DNA from: Cellulomonas sp. NS3
GTDB lineage: Bacteria > Actinomycetota > Actinomycetes > Actinomycetales > Cellulomonadaceae
NCBI RefSeq assembly: GCF_024757985.1
Contig: NZ_CP103289.1
Coordinates: 4,464,001-4,528,000, forward strand
Reading direction: 5' to 3'
Length of the DNA stretch: 64,000 nucleotides
Shown: piece by piece, positions 8,273-17,150 of the stretch
Layout of the letters: the number at the start of each line of letters is the position of its first letter
Numbering within the stretch: the first letter of the stretch is position 1
The notes under the pieces: model-generated
Database searches by the model: none
What the model saw: only the letters and a program-made list of their open reading frames with translations
What the model was told of the DNA's origin: nothing
Translations under genes and position numbers: made by a program

Positions 8273-9261
8273 GCCGCCGTCAGCGCCTCGACGGCCGCCT
8301 CGATCCACGCCTGGGCGGCCGCGGGGCCACCGAACTGCCAGATCCCGTCGGGCAGGCGGTGCACGTCGCCGGCGGCGACGAACGGCAGGCCGGTCCAGAT
8401 CGGGTTCGTCGCGAGCGCCTCGGCGAACGGGTCGGCCTCGCTCGCGCTCGCGATGTACAGGAACGGCGCGTCCGTGAGCTGCGTGAGGCCCTCGACGTCG
8501 GTCACCGCGAGGCCGTAGTCGGGGTCACCCTCGCCCTCCCAGCCGTTGACGAGCCCGAGCTCCTCGCCGAGCGCCCCGAGGAACGCGCCGTCGGTGAACA
8601 TGCGGACCGAGACCGTGCCGTCCGCGACCCAGCCGTCGGCCATCGTGAAGGTCGAGCCCTCGAGCCCGGCCTCGGCGAGCGCGGCCTTGCCCTCCTCGAC
8701 CGCGGCGTCGTACTCCGCCAGCACGTCGGCGGCCTCGTCGGACCGGCCGGTCGCCTCGCCGAGGACCTCGATCGTGCGGCGCATGTGGCCGATCGGGTCG
8801 CTCGCGTCCGAGCCGCGGAGCGCGATGACGGGGACGGTCTCCTCGATCTGCGCGATGACGTTCTCGGGCAGGTCGGTCGTGGTGACGACGAGGTCGGCGC
8901 CCAGGCCGGCGATCGCGTCGAGGCTCGGCTCGCCGCGCGTGCCGACGTCGGTCACCTCCCCCTCGAGCGGGACGATCTGGTCCCACGTGTTGTAGCCCTC
9001 GACGTCCGCGGCGCCGACCGGCGTGACGCCGAGCGACAGCAGGTTCTCGGTCAGGCCCCACTCGAGCGAGACGACCTTCTCGGCGGGCGCGTCGAGCTCG
9101 ACCTCGCCGCGGTCGTCGGTCACGGTGACCGGGCCGGCGGCGGACGACGCCGCGGTCCCCTCGGCGTCGGCGGGCGCCTCGGTGCTGCCGCAGGCGGTCA
9201 GCAGGAGCGCGGTGGCCGCCGTCAGGGCGAGCGCGGGCAGGGGGGAGCGCAGGGATCGCAT
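8269..9261 (-). CDS. Iron-siderophore ABC transporter substrate-binding lipoprotein
   Basis: This 330-residue cell-surface protein would capture the Fe-siderophore and hand it to the fused permease. The N-terminus is a lipoprotein signal with the lipobox LTAC (Cys24). The mature part has the FecB/periplasmic-binding type III layout, with VVSLEWGLTENLLSLGVTPVG early and ADLVVTT in the middle. It is the second gene of the ATPase-SBP-permease operon; 66 bp separate it from the ATPase gene and a 4-bp overlap couples it to the permease. The siderophore class cannot be read from sequence. Confidence 0.92.
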   Translation of the reverse strand: MRSLRSPLPALALTAATALLLTACGSTEAPADAEGTAASSAAGPVTVTDDRGEVELDAPAEKVVSLEWGLTENLLSLGVTPVGAADVEGYNTWDQIVPLEGEVTDVGTRGEPSLDAIAGLGADLVVTTTDLPENVIAQIEETVPVIALRGSDASDPIGHMRRTIEVLGEATGRSDEAADVLAEYDAAVEEGKAALAEAGLEGSTFTMADGWVADGTVSVRMFTDGAFLGALGEELGLVNGWEGEGDPDYGLAVTDVEGLTQLTDAPFLYIASASEADPFAEALATNPIWTGLPFVAAGDVHRLPDGIWQFGGPAAAQAWIEAAVEALTAA

Positions 9262-9327
9262 GGGTTCCTCGGGGTGGGGTGGTCGTGCGGGGGGTCTTCG
9301 GGGGTGGTGCGGGGCGGCGCCGGGCCG

Positions 9328-10176
<849 letters not shown>

Positions 10177-10181
10177 GAGCG

Positions 10182-10200
10182 TGAGGTTAGCCTGTCCTTA
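10182..10200. promoter_or_regulatory. IdeR/DmdR-type iron box at the siderophore transporter promoter
   Basis: TGAGGTTAGCCTGTCCTTA matches the DtxR-family consensus at about 14 of 19 positions and overlaps the presumed -10 of the transporter operon, a typical repressor position. The divergent CopC-like gene starts 52 bp away, so the site could also affect it. Confidence 0.75.
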
Positions 10201-10238
10201 CCCGGAAACGAAAGTCCGTCTCGCGGGTGGGCCCGGCC

Positions 10239-10244
10239 TAGGGT
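10239..10244 (+). promoter_or_regulatory. Leaderless-type -10 (TAGGGT) for the CopC-like gene
   Basis: TAGGGT ends 7 nt before the ATG at 10252 and no Shine-Dalgarno fits between them, the spacing expected of a leaderless transcript. Confidence 0.5.
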
Positions 10245-10251
10245 CGGGGGC

Positions 10252-11043
10252 ATGCTCCCGCACGCGTCCGCCCGCCCGGCGACCCGCCCTCGACCCCACA
10301 CCCCCGGCGTCAGCACGCCGGACCGGCCGCGGGCGTCCGCGCTCCCGACGACGCTCCTCGCGACGCTCGTCGCGGTGGTCGCCGGGGTCGCGCCGGTCCT
10401 GCTCGGCGCCGTCCCCGCCGCGGCGCACAGCGCGCTCGTCTCGTCCGACCCGGCGGACGGCGCGACGACCGCGACGGCCCCTGCGCAGGTCACGCTCACG
10501 TTCAACGAGGCAGCGGTCGCGCTCGGGACCGTCGTCGAGGTGCAGGCGCCCGACGGCCGGGTCGTCTCGACGGGAGACCCGGTGCTCGCGGGCACGGACG
10601 TGGTGCAGGCCCTCGCCGGTGAGCTGCCCGCGGGCGACTACTCGGTGCTGTGGCGGGTCACGTCCGCCGACGGGCACCCGATCGACGGCCGGCTGACCTT
10701 CACGGCGCAGGGCCCGACGACCGTCGGCGCGGCGCCCGGGACCGCGGCCACCGCCGGACCGGCAGCGACGCCGACGCCGACCGAGCCGGCCGCGTCGGGC
10801 ACCACCCCGACCGCGCCCACGGCGTCGACCGCCCTGACGCACGAGGACCACGCCGCCGAGGCCTCGGCGACGAACACGCTGCTCGTCGGGACGGTCGCGG
10901 TTCTCGCCGCGCTCGGCGTCGTCGTGGCGGTGCTCATCCGCCGCCGCCCGCACGGCCACCACGGCGGGTCCGGCGGGTCCGGCGCGGCACCGTCGGGTCG
11001 CACGCCCGAGGACGCCGGGCCCGACGGGTCCCGGGACGCCTGA
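10252..11043 (+). CDS. CopC-domain copper-binding protein, membrane-anchored
   Basis: This 263-residue protein probably binds copper outside the membrane. A signal sequence ends at PAAAHS, so the mature protein would begin with the His that coordinates Cu in CopC. The CopC domain (about 58-160) includes the STADGHPI-type block (TSADGHPIDG) with the second conserved His. A Thr/Pro/Ala-rich linker, one C-terminal membrane helix (about 208-228) and a His/Gly-rich tail follow. No copD-like partner is adjacent. It is monocistronic, divergent from the iron transporter operon and convergent with the helicase gene. Confidence 0.85.
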   Translation: MLPHASARPATRPRPHTPGVSTPDRPRASALPTTLLATLVAVVAGVAPVLLGAVPAAAHSALVSSDPADGATTATAPAQVTLTFNEAAVALGTVVEVQAPDGRVVSTGDPVLAGTDVVQALAGELPAGDYSVLWRVTSADGHPIDGRLTFTAQGPTTVGAAPGTAATAGPAATPTPTEPAASGTTPTAPTASTALTHEDHAAEASATNTLLVGTVAVLAALGVVVAVLIRRRPHGHHGGSGGSGAAPSGRTPEDAGPDGSRDA

Positions 11044-11088
11044 GCGGTCGCCTCGCCGTCGGGCGCTCGGGACCCGCGGGGCGGGCGG

Positions 11089-13209
11089 TCAGGCGTCCCG
11101 GGCGACGTGCACCTGCGCGAGCTCCTGGGTGCACCGGGTGAGCGCGACGTAGAGGGCGTTCCACCCGCGCGGCTGGGCGGCGATGCCGTCCGGGTCGACG
11201 ACGACGGTCGCGTCGAACTCGAGCCCCTTGGCGCCGGCCGGGTCCAGCACGGTGCGGCCGTCCCCGCCCAGGGCCGCCCGGAGACCCGCGACCCGCGGCC
11301 CGGGCGCGACGACGCCGACGGTCCCGCCCGCGTAGCGGTCCTCGAGCTCGCGCACCGTGCGCCCGACCACATCGACGAGCCGTTCCTCCGGGCACGTGAG
11401 CGCGCGCGGCTCGATGCCGGTCGTGCGCACCGACCGCGGCGGCTCGTGGGCGCTGCCGGCGCGCCGGAGGACGTCGCCGGTCAGGGCCATGACCTCGGCG
11501 GGCGTGCGGTAGCAGGTCGTGAGCGTCGCGGCCGTCCACGCGTCCCCCAGCACTGGACCGAGCGCCTGCGCCCAGGTCGTGTGGTGCTGCGGCGCCTCGG
11601 TCTGGTCGACGTCCCCGACGACCGTCATCGAGCGAGTCGGGCAGCGGCGGACGAGCATGTGCCACTGCATCGGCGAGAGCTCCTGGCCCTCGTCGACCAC
11701 GACGTGCCCGTACACCCAGTCCCGGCGCTGCTCGGCGCGCTGCGCGAGGAACTCGCCCGGCGGCTCGACGGGAGCGGTGCCGCCGAGCAGCTCGGCGACC
11801 GCGTCGAGCAGGGGCACGTCGCTGGGCGCCCAGCCGTCGGGCTCGGTCACGACGGCCTCGATCTCCGCGACGGTCAGCGCGGGCAGATGACGGCGCAGCG
11901 CGGCGCGGTCGCGCAGGAAGGCCCGCAGCGTCCCCGGCACATCCCGGCGCGGCCACCAGGCGTCGAGCGCGACGGCCAGCGCGGGGTCGGCCGCGATGCG
12001 CTCGCGGGCCGCGTCGAGGTCCTCGTCGGAGAGCACGCCGTCCACCTCGGCGCCGCGCGCACCGGAGGACGCGGCGCGGTCGTCGGCGCGCGCGAGCGAC
12101 GCGTCGACGCGCGCGAGCACGTCCTCGAAGCCCTCCTCGGCCTGGGCGAGCAGCTCGGCGGACCGCTCGGCCGCGGCGTCCACGAGGAGGTCCACGAGGT
12201 GCTCGTGCACGACGCGACGCGCCTGGTGGTACGACCGGCCGCCGGACTGCGCGGCCGCGAGCGCGCGGGCGACCCGGCGTGCGGGGAGCACGTACGCCTC
12301 GCCGTCGACGTGCAGGTGCAGCGCGGCGGCGGCCGGCACGAGGCTCGCGACGTACGCGGCGAGGCCGTCCTGCCACAGCGCGCGGCCCTTGACCTCGGCC
12401 ACCGCGCGGGGCTCGTCCCGCTCGGCCCGGACACCCGGGACGAGGCGCGCGCACGTCGTCGCGACGACCTGGGTCTCGCCGAGCGCGGGCAGCACCTGCG
12501 ACACGTAGTCGAGGAAGCGGGTCGACGGACCGACGACGAGGACGCCGCGCTCGGCGAGGTGGGGGTGGGTGAAGAGCAGGTACGCGACCCGGTGCAGCGC
12601 GACGACCGTCTTGCCGGTGCCCGGACCACCCTGCACGACGAGGAGGCCCCGGGGGTCGGCGCGCACGACGGCGTCCTGCTCGCGCTGCAGCGTCGCGATC
12701 GCGGTGCGCATCGTCCCGGTGCGGCGCTCGGCGAGCGCGTGGAGCAGGGCTCCCTCGCCGACGAGCCCCGCGCCCAGCGGCCCGTCGAGGGCGCTCTCGT
12801 CGAGCGGCTCGTCCTCGACGTGGACGACGCGGCCGTCGCGGGAGCGGACGTGCCGGCGCCGGGCCTGGCCCTCGGGCTCGAGCGGTGTCGCGGTGTAGAA
12901 GGGCCGCGCGACGGGGGCGCGCCAGTCGACGACCAGCGGGTCGGCGTCGTCGTCGCGCGCGGGGACGCCGACCCGCCCCACGTGCCGCACGGTCCCGTCG
13001 AGCGCGTCGAGCCGGCCGAAGACGAGGTCGGGCCCCGTGCCCTCGAGCTCGCGGACCCGGCGCCGGCGCCCCGACGCGACCGTGCTCCCGACGGCGTCGT
13101 GCGCGCCCACCCGGGAGCCCGCGGCCCGGAGCTCGTCGAGCAGCTCGTCACGGCGCGCGATCGCGGTGTCGAGGTGGCGCTGCTCCTCGCCGATGGCGTC
13201 GTCCTTCAT
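11089..13209 (-). CDS. HelR/HelD-like RNA polymerase-associated superfamily 1 helicase
   Basis: Proteins of this family use ATP to remove stalled or drug-bound RNA polymerase; actinobacterial HelR gives rifamycin tolerance. The 706 residues begin with a coiled, charged segment (about 5-35), as in HelD, then a long N-terminal region containing VVDWRAPVARPFY. Walker A is GGPGTGKT near 196-203, motif II is VVVDEGQELSPMQW, and late helicase motifs TCYRTP and LYVALTRC are present. The ATG at 13209 sits behind GGACGG. A TetR gene is divergent and shares the intergenic operator. The helicase-family call is firm; rifamycin protection is inferred from family knowledge. Confidence 0.85.
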   Translation of the reverse strand: MKDDAIGEEQRHLDTAIARRDELLDELRAAGSRVGAHDAVGSTVASGRRRRVRELEGTGPDLVFGRLDALDGTVRHVGRVGVPARDDDADPLVVDWRAPVARPFYTATPLEPEGQARRRHVRSRDGRVVHVEDEPLDESALDGPLGAGLVGEGALLHALAERRTGTMRTAIATLQREQDAVVRADPRGLLVVQGGPGTGKTVVALHRVAYLLFTHPHLAERGVLVVGPSTRFLDYVSQVLPALGETQVVATTCARLVPGVRAERDEPRAVAEVKGRALWQDGLAAYVASLVPAAAALHLHVDGEAYVLPARRVARALAAAQSGGRSYHQARRVVHEHLVDLLVDAAAERSAELLAQAEEGFEDVLARVDASLARADDRAASSGARGAEVDGVLSDEDLDAARERIAADPALAVALDAWWPRRDVPGTLRAFLRDRAALRRHLPALTVAEIEAVVTEPDGWAPSDVPLLDAVAELLGGTAPVEPPGEFLAQRAEQRRDWVYGHVVVDEGQELSPMQWHMLVRRCPTRSMTVVGDVDQTEAPQHHTTWAQALGPVLGDAWTAATLTTCYRTPAEVMALTGDVLRRAGSAHEPPRSVRTTGIEPRALTCPEERLVDVVGRTVRELEDRYAGGTVGVVAPGPRVAGLRAALGGDGRTVLDPAGAKGLEFDATVVVDPDGIAAQPRGWNALYVALTRCTQELAQVHVARDA

Positions 13210-13233
13210 CCGCACGTCCGTCCCGCTCGCTTT

Positions 13234-13258
13234 CGTACATCGTACGGTACATCGAACG
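13234..13258. promoter_or_regulatory. Probable TetR operator between helicase and regulator genes
   Basis: CGTACATCGTACG (13234-13246) is an inverted repeat with 5-bp arms, and the 12-mer GTACATCGWACG occurs twice in tandem (13235-13246 and 13247-13258). It overlaps a minus-strand TACGAT hexamer that may be the helicase -10 and lies where the -35 of the TetR gene would be, so one bound regulator could control both. Confidence 0.6.
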
Positions 13259-13268
13259 GGGGAGGTGG

Positions 13269-13274
13269 CACACT
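13269..13274 (+). promoter_or_regulatory. Leaderless-type -10 (CACACT) for the TetR gene
   Basis: CACACT ends 7 nt before the GTG at 13282, without an intervening Shine-Dalgarno. Confidence 0.4.
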
Positions 13275-13281
13275 TGTTCCC

Positions 13282-14028
13282 GTGCCCACCGCGCCGACTC
13301 GGACCAGTGACCCGCTGACGCTCGTCCAGCTGCTCTGGGCCCCCGGCACGCGCGTCGGCCGCTCCGGCACGACCGTCGGCGCGATCACCGACGCGGCGAT
13401 CGCCCTCGCCGACCGGTCCGGGCTCGACGCGCTGACGATGCGGGCGGTCGCCGAGCAGGTCGGCGTCGGGGCCATGACGCTCTACGGGTACGTCCCGGGC
13501 AAGACGGAGCTGCTCGAGCTCATGCTCGACCGCGTCGCCGCAGCGACCTACGAGGGCCACCCCCGGCCCGCCGACCTGCCGGACTGGCGGTCCGCGCTGC
13601 ACCACGTCGCGCAGCGCAACTACGAGCACGCGCTCGCGCACGGCTGGTCCGTCGAGATCCCCGCGGCCCGACCGATCCTCGGACCGGGGATCTGCCTCAA
13701 GTACGAGGCCGAGCTCACGCCGCTCGACGGCATCGGGCTCCGCGACGAGGAGATGGACCACGTGCTCACGTCCGTCCTGCACCTCGCCACGAGCGCCGCC
13801 CGGTGGGAGGTCGCCACGGAGCGGGTCCGCGCCGCGTCGCAGCTCACCGACGAGCAGTGGTGGCGGCTCTCGGAGCCCGTGCTCACGACGGTCATGGCGG
13901 GACTCGACCTGCCGGTCTCGAGCCGCGTCGGGCAGACGCTGCAGTCCGCCGCGGACCCGAGCGGGACGCTCGCGACCGGGGTCGCGGTGCTGCTCGACGG
14001 CGTCGCGGCCCGGCTGGCGCGGTCCTGA
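13282..14028 (+). CDS. TetR/AcrR-family transcriptional regulator
   Basis: It is a 248-residue ligand-responsive repressor. The N-terminal helix-turn-helix (about 38-80) reads ITDAAIALADRSGLDALTMRAVAEQVGVGAMTLYGYVPGKTELLELML, a canonical TetR layout with an extended N-terminus. The C-terminal half is an alpha-helical ligand domain of the kind found in the TetR_C group with long N-terminal arms. The palindromic, repeated operator just upstream suggests autoregulation and control of the divergent HelR-like gene. If so, its ligand may be the signal that induces the helicase; no ligand can be named. Confidence 0.9.
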   Translation: MPTAPTRTSDPLTLVQLLWAPGTRVGRSGTTVGAITDAAIALADRSGLDALTMRAVAEQVGVGAMTLYGYVPGKTELLELMLDRVAAATYEGHPRPADLPDWRSALHHVAQRNYEHALAHGWSVEIPAARPILGPGICLKYEAELTPLDGIGLRDEEMDHVLTSVLHLATSAARWEVATERVRAASQLTDEQWWRLSEPVLTTVMAGLDLPVSSRVGQTLQSAADPSGTLATGVAVLLDGVAARLARS

Positions 14029-14038
14029 CCCGACGGTC

Positions 14039-14070
14039 GCCACGCACCGGCCCCGCCACGCACCGGCCCC
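14039..14070. repeat. Two tandem copies of a 16-bp unit
   Basis: GCCACGCACCGGCCCC occurs twice head to tail in the convergent gap between the TetR and iron exporter genes, 10 nt after the TetR stop. No function is evident. Confidence 0.85.
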
Positions 14071-14130
14071 GCGGCGCTGCAGGCCGCTCCCCCGCGCCTC
14101 AGCCCGAGCGGGCCGGGCCGGCTCGCTCGG

Positions 14131-15288
14131 TCAGCCGACGGTCGTCCCGAACAGCAGCCCCAGCGCGTAGGTCGCCGCCGCCGCGCCGTAGCCGATCGCG
14201 AGCTGGCGCAGCGCGCGGCGCACCGGCGGCCCGCCCGAGAGCACCCCGACGGTCGCGCCCGTGCCGAGCAGCGCGAGCCCCACGAGGACCGACGCGATCG
14301 CCACGGCCGGCCACCCGTCGAGCCCGAACAAGTACGGCAGCACCGGGATCAGCGCACCGGACGCGAAGAAGCAGAAGCTCGCCGCACCGGCGCTGACCGC
14401 GGTCCCGACGGTCTCGTGCTCGTCGCCCTCGGCGTCGCCGGCCGCCGGGCTGGCGCCCGCGCCCGACGGCGACAGCGCGGGCACGCCGAGCGCCGGCGTC
14501 GGGATCGTGCCGAACGACGCGAGCACCTCCCGCGCCCGCGTCTGTGCGGCGTCCTCGGTCATGCCCCGCGCGCGGTAGACCAGGGCGAGCTCGTTGGCCT
14601 CGACGTCGAGGTACGGGAGCGCGGCGCGCGCGTGCGGCCCGGGCGCGGACGCCTCGAGCAGCTCGCGCTGGGACCGCACGGAGACGAACTCGCCCGCGGC
14701 CATCGACAGCGCGCCCGCGAGCAGGCCCGCGAGGCCCGTCAGCAGCACGGTGGACTGCGACGCCCCCGAGGCGCCGATGCCCAGCACGAGCGCGAGGTTG
14801 CTGACCAGGCCGTCGTTCGCGCCGAACACCGCCGCGCGGAACGTCCCGGAGATGCGGTTGCGCCCGCGGGTCGCGAGCCCCCGCACGACCTCCTCGTGGA
14901 TCCGCTCGTCGGCGGCCATCTGCGCGGTCGCGTCGTCGTCCTTCTCGTACGAGCCGCGGGCCTCGGCGCGCTGCGCCAGCGCGAGCACGAACACCGACCC
15001 GAAGCGCCGCGCGAGCCAGCCGAGCACCCGGGTCCGGACGTCGCCGCGCAGCGGGCGCCCGACGTCGTCGCCGAGCAGCTCGAGCCAGTGGTCCTCGTGG
15101 CGGCGCTCGGCCTCGGCGAGCGCGAGCAGGATGTCGCGCTCCTCGCCCGTGCGGCGCGACGCGAGGTCGCGGTACACCGAGGCCTCGGCACGCTCGTCGG
15201 CCAGGTACTGCCGCCATCGCCGCAGGTCACGACGGCTGCGCGCCGACCCGTCGGGCGGACCCGGGGCCGGGTCGGGGCTGTTCTGCAC
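14131..15288 (-). CDS. MbfA-like ferritin-domain / VIT1-CCC1 membrane iron transporter
   Basis: Fusions of this type move Fe2+ out of the cytoplasm and limit peroxide-iron stress. The N-terminal soluble part (about 20-140) is rubrerythrin-like with ExxH motifs ERRHEDHW and DERIHEE as likely di-iron ligands. The C-terminal VIT1/CCC1 part has RAAVFGANDGLVSNLALVLG, followed by the GALSMAAGEFVSVRSQ block, and about five membrane helices. An acidic low-complexity insert (about 275-295) interrupts the C-terminal half. The GTG at 15288 has no clear ribosome site; the total of 385 residues suits the family. It could balance the siderophore import genes nearby. Confidence 0.85.
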   Translation of the reverse strand: MQNSPDPAPGPPDGSARSRRDLRRWRQYLADERAEASVYRDLASRRTGEERDILLALAEAERRHEDHWLELLGDDVGRPLRGDVRTRVLGWLARRFGSVFVLALAQRAEARGSYEKDDDATAQMAADERIHEEVVRGLATRGRNRISGTFRAAVFGANDGLVSNLALVLGIGASGASQSTVLLTGLAGLLAGALSMAAGEFVSVRSQRELLEASAPGPHARAALPYLDVEANELALVYRARGMTEDAAQTRAREVLASFGTIPTPALGVPALSPSGAGASPAAGDAEGDEHETVGTAVSAGAASFCFFASGALIPVLPYLFGLDGWPAVAIASVLVGLALLGTGATVGVLSGGPPVRRALRQLAIGYGAAAATYALGLLFGTTVG

Positions 15289-15433
15289 GGGATCATGGTT
15301 CCACGCACGCCCGTCCCGGTCCGTCAGGGGCAGCACCCGGCGCACGAGACGGCCGCGCCCTCCGGTTGCCGGACCGGGCAGCGTGACCCACCGTGGATCT
15401 GCGTCAGGCAACCGCGCGGGGGGGGGAGAAGGT

Positions 15434-15847
15434 ATGTACGCCGAGACTCACATCAGCCCGCACGTCAAGGCCGTCGCTCCGGCACGACGCTGGGCGCGCG
15501 ACCGCCTCGTCGAGGCCGGCGTCGAGGGTCAGGCGCTGGACGTGCTGGTGCTGCTGGTCAGCGAGACCGTCACGAACGCGGTCGCGCACGCGGACCCGCC
15601 GGTCCACCTGTGCGTGGACGTCGACGGGGAGCGGACGCGCGTCGAGGTGACCGACGGGGCACGCACCGAGCCGATCCTGCGGCACCCGCCCGCGACCGCC
15701 ACGGGCGGCCGGGGCGTCATGTTCGTCGACGAGCTGTCGACCCGGTGGGGCATCGAGCCCGTCGGAGGCGACGCGGCGAAGCGCGTGTGGTTCGAGCTCG
15801 AGCACGGCGACGTCGACCGGTGGCCGGCGCCCAGCGCGCATGCGTGA
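15434..15847 (+). CDS. RsbW/SpoIIAB-like anti-sigma serine kinase ATPase domain
   Basis: This 137-residue protein has a GHKL (HATPase_c_2) fold: the N-box is SETVTNAVAHA (about 50-60) and a G-box region reads GGRGVMFVDELSTRWG. Such proteins bind and inhibit sigma factors or phosphorylate anti-anti-sigma partners; no partner is adjacent. The ATG at 15434 follows the run GGGGGGAGAAGG, an unusually strong ribosome site. It overlaps the methyltransferase gene by 8 bp, so they are co-transcribed. Its target is unknown. Confidence 0.85.
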   Translation: MYAETHISPHVKAVAPARRWARDRLVEAGVEGQALDVLVLLVSETVTNAVAHADPPVHLCVDVDGERTRVEVTDGARTEPILRHPPATATGGRGVMFVDELSTRWGIEPVGGDAAKRVWFELEHGDVDRWPAPSAHA

Positions 15848-16448
15848 GCCGACCCTCTGGGAGACCATCGGGGCCACGAACCCGGACCGCTCGGCGTGGT
15901 ACGTCGAGCGCTTCCGGGCGATGGCGGCCGCGGGCGACGACCTCGCGGGCGAGGCCCGGTTCGTGGACGCGCTCGTGCCGCGCGGCGCACGCGTGCTCGA
16001 CGCGGGGTGCGGGCCGGGTCGCGTCGGCGGGGAGCTCGTGCGGCGCGGGCACACCGTCGTGGGCGTCGACGTCGACCCGGTGCTCGTCGCGGCCGCCCGC
16101 GAGGACCACCCGGGCGGCGACTGGCACGTGGGGGACCTCGCGGAGCTCGACCTGCCGGCGGCGGGCGTGCGCGAGCCCTTCGACGTCGCCGTCATGGCCG
16201 GGAACGTGCTGACCTTCGTCGCGCCCGGCACGCACGTCGAGGTGCTGCGCCGGGTCGGTGCGCACCTGCGCGACGACGGCCGCCTCGCGATCGGCTTCGG
16301 CGCGGGCCGCGGGTACGCGTTCGAGCAGCTCACGCCAGACGCGGAGCAGGCCGGTCTCGTCGTCGAGCAGCGGTTCGCGACGTGGGACCTGCGCCCGTTC
16401 GGTCCGTCCGCGGAGTTCCTCGTCGCGCTGCTCGGCCGCGCGCGCTGA
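15840..16448 (+). CDS. Class I SAM-dependent methyltransferase
   Basis: The 202-residue protein has the SAM-binding motif I VLDAGCGPGRVG (about 49-60), the acidic motif VVGVDVDP after the second strand, and a Methyltransf_25-type core with VAVMAGNVLTF. The substrate cannot be deduced. Its ATG lies inside the end of the RsbW-like gene (8-bp overlap in another frame), implying translational coupling. The C-terminal FGPSAEFLVALLGRAR suggests a small-molecule rather than a nucleic acid methyltransferase, as an inference. Confidence 0.88.
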   Translation: MREPTLWETIGATNPDRSAWYVERFRAMAAAGDDLAGEARFVDALVPRGARVLDAGCGPGRVGGELVRRGHTVVGVDVDPVLVAAAREDHPGGDWHVGDLAELDLPAAGVREPFDVAVMAGNVLTFVAPGTHVEVLRRVGAHLRDDGRLAIGFGAGRGYAFEQLTPDAEQAGLVVEQRFATWDLRPFGPSAEFLVALLGRAR

Positions 16449-16451
16449 CGC

Positions 16452-17150
16452 TCAGCGGCGCCCGGCCGCCCACCCCTCACCGCCGCGCTCCACGAGCCCG
16501 TACTCGTAGGCCGCGATGACCGCCTGGACCCGGTCGCGGACGTCGAGCTTCGCCAGCACGTTCCCGACGTGCGTCTTGACGGTCGTCGAGGACACGACGA
16601 GCCGCTCGGCGATCTCGGCGTTCGACAGCCCCTCGGCCATGCACCGCAGCACGTCGGTCTCGCGGGGCGAGAGCACCTGCAGGCGCGGGTCGACGCCGTC
16701 ACCGTCGTCTCCGCCGGTGCCGGTGGGCAGGTGCGGGGCGAACAGGTCGAGCATCCGGCGCAGGACCCGGGGCGCGACGACCGACGTGCCCGACGCGACC
16801 GTCCGGATCGCCTCGACGAGCTCCTCGGGCCGCGCGGTCTTGAGCAGGAACCCGCTGGCCCCCGAGCGCAGCGCGGCGAACGCGTACTCGTCCACGTCGA
16901 ACGTCGTCAGGACCAGCACGCGCGACGACGGGTGCTCCAGGGCGAGCCGGCGGGTGGCCTCGATGCCGTCCATCCCGGGCATGCGCACGTCCATGAGCAC
17001 CACGTCGGGCCGGAGCGCCGCGACCTGGTCGAGCGCGACCCGGCCGTCGGACGCCTCGCCGACGACCTCGAGGTCCGGCTCCGACTCGATCACGAGGCGG
17101 AAGCCCATGCGCAGCAGCGCCTGGTCGTCCACGAGCAGCACCGTCGTCAC
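16452..17150 (-). CDS. NarL/LuxR-family response regulator
   Basis: The 232-residue DNA-binding partner of the upstream kinase has a receiver domain (VLLVDDQALLR, phospho-acceptor in VVLMDVRMPGMDG, conserved Lys in FLLKTARPEE) and a GerE helix-turn-helix (LSPRETDVLRCMAEGLSNAEIAERL...TVKTHVGNVLAKL). A charged, Gly/Asp-rich linker (about 140-160) separates them. The GTG start overlaps the kinase stop (GTGA). It probably controls the three ABC transporter genes at the head of this block. Confidence 0.94.
   Translation of the reverse strand: MTTVLLVDDQALLRMGFRLVIESEPDLEVVGEASDGRVALDQVAALRPDVVLMDVRMPGMDGIEATRRLALEHPSSRVLVLTTFDVDEYAFAALRSGASGFLLKTARPEELVEAIRTVASGTSVVAPRVLRRMLDLFAPHLPTGTGGDDGDGVDPRLQVLSPRETDVLRCMAEGLSNAEIAERLVVSSTTVKTHVGNVLAKLDVRDRVQAVIAAYEYGLVERGGEGWAAGRR

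Noticed and set aside
6260-8518. Long plus-strand open frame opposite the FecCD permease
   Set aside because: Composition is charged and repetitive; the minus-strand frame has clear membrane permease motifs and operon coupling.
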